In this document: piece after piece, positions 61,858-64,000 of the stretch
Layout: each line of letters starts with the position of its first letter
Numbering within the stretch: position 1 is the stretch's first letter
Source of the DNA: Gracilimonas sp.
GTDB taxonomy: Bacteria > Bacteroidota > Rhodothermia > Balneolales > Balneolaceae
Direction: 5' to 3'
DNA length: 64,000 nucleotides
Assembly (NCBI GenBank): GCA_022450045.1
Contig: JAKURD010000020.1
Coordinates: 1-64,000 of the forward strand
Position numbers and translations under genes: made by a program
Notes under the pieces: model-generated
Seen by the model: the letters and a program-made list of their open reading frames with translations, nothing else
The model's database searches: none
What the model was told of the DNA's origin: nothing

Positions 61858-64000
61858 ATGGATGTCCTCAAGAGATATTTTCATGAGAAGTGGATTGGTT
61901 TTGCCATCACAGTGCTTTCAATATTCGTTGTTTCGATGCTGCACCTATTTGGAATTTTTGATGTACTGGAATTAAAAAGTTATGACTATCGCTTTACGGA
62001 TGTAAGAGGCCCCCTCACGGGCTGGGCCGCAAATGATTCCACTTACATCAATTTGGGAACAGATGTGGTGCTTCTTGAAGTAGATGATGAAGCTTGGCGC
62101 TTGATGCCGGAAACATGGCCCTACCCTCGCGGAACCGTATGGGGCAGGGTCATACGTAATCTGGCTCAGGCGGGTGCAAAAGTAATTGCCATTGATATTC
62201 AGTTTGATGCGCCAGAAACCAAGTCTGAATATTTGCATGAATTTGCTGAAAAAATAATGTCAGATGACCTAAGACAGCTGATACCGCGCCATGGGGATAA
62301 AATGCTCGCAGAAGCGATACGGGAAGCAAAAGCGTACGGCACCGAAGTTGTTATTGCCGCAAAAGTGGCTAATGAACCCACCCGCCAGCCTCCGCAATAT
62401 ATTGCTGAACCTGTGAAAGAAATCATGAAGGCTGAACCGGAAATAGGTTTAATCAATGACCTAATGGATGACGATGGTTTTTCCAGACAATACCCAATTT
62501 TTGGTGAAATGATCCATCAGCCAGGGCGACGTTATCTTACTTTAGGCGTTAAGGCTGTGAAATCGTTTCTGGGTATTCCTGATACAACAGTACCGCGGTT
62601 TGATCCCGCAAATCATATCTGGAATTACGGAGATCTAAGGATCCATCCCTATGGTAGGAGTAATTCATTTTTGGTCAATTATTATGGTCCTCCTTCAGGT
62701 TATAAGTTAAAACTTGAAGAAGATTATCCTGCCTGGGGCACATTTCCGCGTTATTCACTGGCCTATGTAATTGATACTGAAGATATTGATCTCAGGGATC
62801 CTATGGAAGATATTGACTGGATGAGTCAGTTTCTTCCAGGGAAAATCCCCCAATGGATAGATACGATTGAGGATCCGGAAGAACGGCAAGAAATGATGGA
62901 TGTGATGGGTATCAGTGGTGAATTTGATGTCACCAAAACACCATTTTATAATAAGATTGTAGTAATTGGTGTTGCTGTTGAGGTGCTTCATGATGTGAAA
63001 TCAACCCCTTTTTATAATTACCTAGGCATCCAACAGCTCACGCCAGGAATGGAAACCCATGCCAATGCCATCCAAACCATGATTCATGATAACTATTTAA
63101 ACGTGGTGGGCAGTCGTTTCCACAACCTTATATTTGATTATCAATGGTTTCATGTATTGATGTCTCATGTATTGATCATATTGATACTGGCCTTGATTGC
63201 ATTTTTTCTTTTGGACATGGTTAATCCGATCGCAGCGGGTGTGTTGGTTATTATTGAAATCCTGTTTTATTATGCTTTGGTTTGCGGAGTATTTGTTGAT
63301 GATCTGACCTGGTTTATTAAATCAACAATGGCAGCTGTCTTGCCGGATACATTTGTAAAGAACAACTATTCATGGTTTAGTACAGCTCTGCCAACTATAC
63401 AATCCAGTCTTGTGGTCCCAATGATTGCACCAATTGCAGGCATATTGGTCACATATTTGGCCAATGTATTGTACCGCTTTCTCAATGAACAGAAAGATAA
63501 GAAATTTTTAAAAAGTACATTTGGTCAATATATATCTCCCGACTTGATCGATAAAATGTTTGAAAATAAACAGGAACCGAAACTGGGGGGTGAGACAGGA
63601 GTACATACCGCATTTTTCTCTGACATCCAGAGTTTTTCATCGTTTACTGAAGTATTAGAACCAGAGAAGATGGTAAATCTAATGAATGAGTACCTCACTG
63701 AAATGACCAATGTTTTGCTATCCCGGAACGGTACGTTGGATAAATACATTGGCGATGCCATTGTGGCCTTTTATGGTGCGCCTGTCCCTGTGGAAGATCA
63801 TGAATATCAAGCCTGTATGACGGCACTGGAAATGAAAACCCAGCTAGAAATTCTACGGGAAAAATGGCGTTCTGAAGGTGACTGGCCGGAAATTGTATAT
63901 AATATGCAGCACCGTATCGGACTCAGTTCAGGACCAATGGTAACTGGTAATATGGGCTCTACCATGCGCATGAATTATACCATGATGGGTGACACGGTGA
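61858..64000 (+). CDS. CHASE2-domain adenylate/guanylate cyclase, 3'-truncated by the window
   Basis: About 714 codons are visible; the gene continues past the window. An N-terminal helix is followed by a long extracytoplasmic CHASE2 domain (DVVLLEVDDEAW; AGAKVIAIDIQFD; ...VVIGVAV; MSTP-like STPFYNYL), about three helices (e.g. WFHVLMSHVLIILILALIAFFLL), and a class III cyclase domain with FFSDIQSFSSFTE (metal Asp), DKYIGDAIVAFYGAP (second metal Asp) and MNYTMMGDTV. It would make cAMP (or cGMP) in response to a periplasmic cue. It lies 5 bases after the outer-membrane-like gene. Confidence 0.9.
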   Translation, partial: MDVLKRYFHEKWIGFAITVLSIFVVSMLHLFGIFDVLELKSYDYRFTDVRGPLTGWAANDSTYINLGTDVVLLEVDDEAWRLMPETWPYPRGTVWGRVIRNLAQAGAKVIAIDIQFDAPETKSEYLHEFAEKIMSDDLRQLIPRHGDKMLAEAIREAKAYGTEVVIAAKVANEPTRQPPQYIAEPVKEIMKAEPEIGLINDLMDDDGFSRQYPIFGEMIHQPGRRYLTLGVKAVKSFLGIPDTTVPRFDPANHIWNYGDLRIHPYGRSNSFLVNYYGPPSGYKLKLEEDYPAWGTFPRYSLAYVIDTEDIDLRDPMEDIDWMSQFLPGKIPQWIDTIEDPEERQEMMDVMGISGEFDVTKTPFYNKIVVIGVAVEVLHDVKSTPFYNYLGIQQLTPGMETHANAIQTMIHDNYLNVVGSRFHNLIFDYQWFHVLMSHVLIILILALIAFFLLDMVNPIAAGVLVIIEILFYYALVCGVFVDDLTWFIKSTMAAVLPDTFVKNNYSWFSTALPTIQSSLVVPMIAPIAGILVTYLANVLYRFLNEQKDKKFLKSTFGQYISPDLIDKMFENKQEPKLGGETGVHTAFFSDIQSFSSFTEVLEPEKMVNLMNEYLTEMTNVLLSRNGTLDKYIGDAIVAFYGAPVPVEDHEYQACMTALEMKTQLEILREKWRSEGDWPEIVYNMQHRIGLSSGPMVTGNMGSTMRMNYTMMGDTV

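Overview
The window reads as two unlike genome pieces joined between about 39.8 and 40.05 kb. Positions 1 to about 37.4 kb are AT-rich and carry gammaproteobacterial gene orders: lptD-surA-pdxA-ksgA-apaH, amgK-murU, rpe-trpEGDC, fis-purHD-coq7, rsmE-gshB-ruvX, and dnaG-rpoD-tRNA-Ile2. Tight spacing and several dropped partner genes (apaG, gph, yqgE) suggest a streamlined marine gammaproteobacterium, perhaps SAR86-like. From about 40.05 kb to the end, base use, start-codon style and protein types change. This part has tig-clpP-clpX, a 16S-Ile-Ala-23S-5S operon whose 16S lacks the usual gammaproteobacterial signatures, and large secreted or outer-membrane proteins ending in Phe. It looks like a Marinimicrobia (SAR406)-type or related Bacteroidetes-like lineage. 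A metagenomic or concatenation chimera is the simplest explanation. katG (37.66-39.79 kb) lies at the seam and could belong to either side.

Layout of the first part. 0-5.6 kb, minus strand: outer-membrane biogenesis and rRNA methylation operon. 5.7-7.4 kb: peptidoglycan-recycling kinase and uridylyltransferase (amgK-murU), divergent from lptD. 7.4-12.5 kb: rpe, trpE, trpG, trpD, trpC, a small membrane protein and a YbjQ-family protein. 12.5-17.3 kb, minus strand: RRM protein, coq7, purD, purH, fis and a histidine phosphatase. 17.4-23.4 kb: rsmE, gshB, ruvX, dnaG, rpoD and tRNA-Ile(CAU). 23.4-37.3 kb: an accessory, probably catabolic, region with mixed strands. It holds a YeiH-type exporter, a PHP phosphoesterase, two DUF1330 proteins, two SDRs, an LhgO-type FAD oxidase, two Fe(II)/2-oxoglutarate-type oxygenases, a 2H phosphoesterase, a TIM-barrel glycosidase, an O-methyltransferase, an amidohydrolase, a PhiG-like hydrolase and a D-cysteine desulfhydrase/cysteate lyase. 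37.34-37.66 kb holds a tRNA 3'-end fragment and the katG upstream region.

Layout of the second part. 40.05-47.5 kb: RND/MMPL exporter, M1 metallopeptidase, then a run of small and membrane proteins (VKOR-like thiol oxidoreductase, zinc-ribbon protein, truncated exosortase-like protein, 6-7 TM protein). 47.5-50.6 kb: trigger factor, ClpP and a ClpX lacking its N-terminal zinc domain. 50.7-51.7 kb: a TPR-like envelope protein. 51.75-57.1 kb: rRNA operon with two identical boxA-like elements, several perfect hairpins and a strong terminator. 57.2-64 kb: a tight operon of a secreted protein, a FecR-domain protein, a large outer-membrane-like protein and a CHASE2-adenylate cyclase that runs off the window. 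This operon is the best candidate for an undescribed envelope-to-cAMP signalling system.
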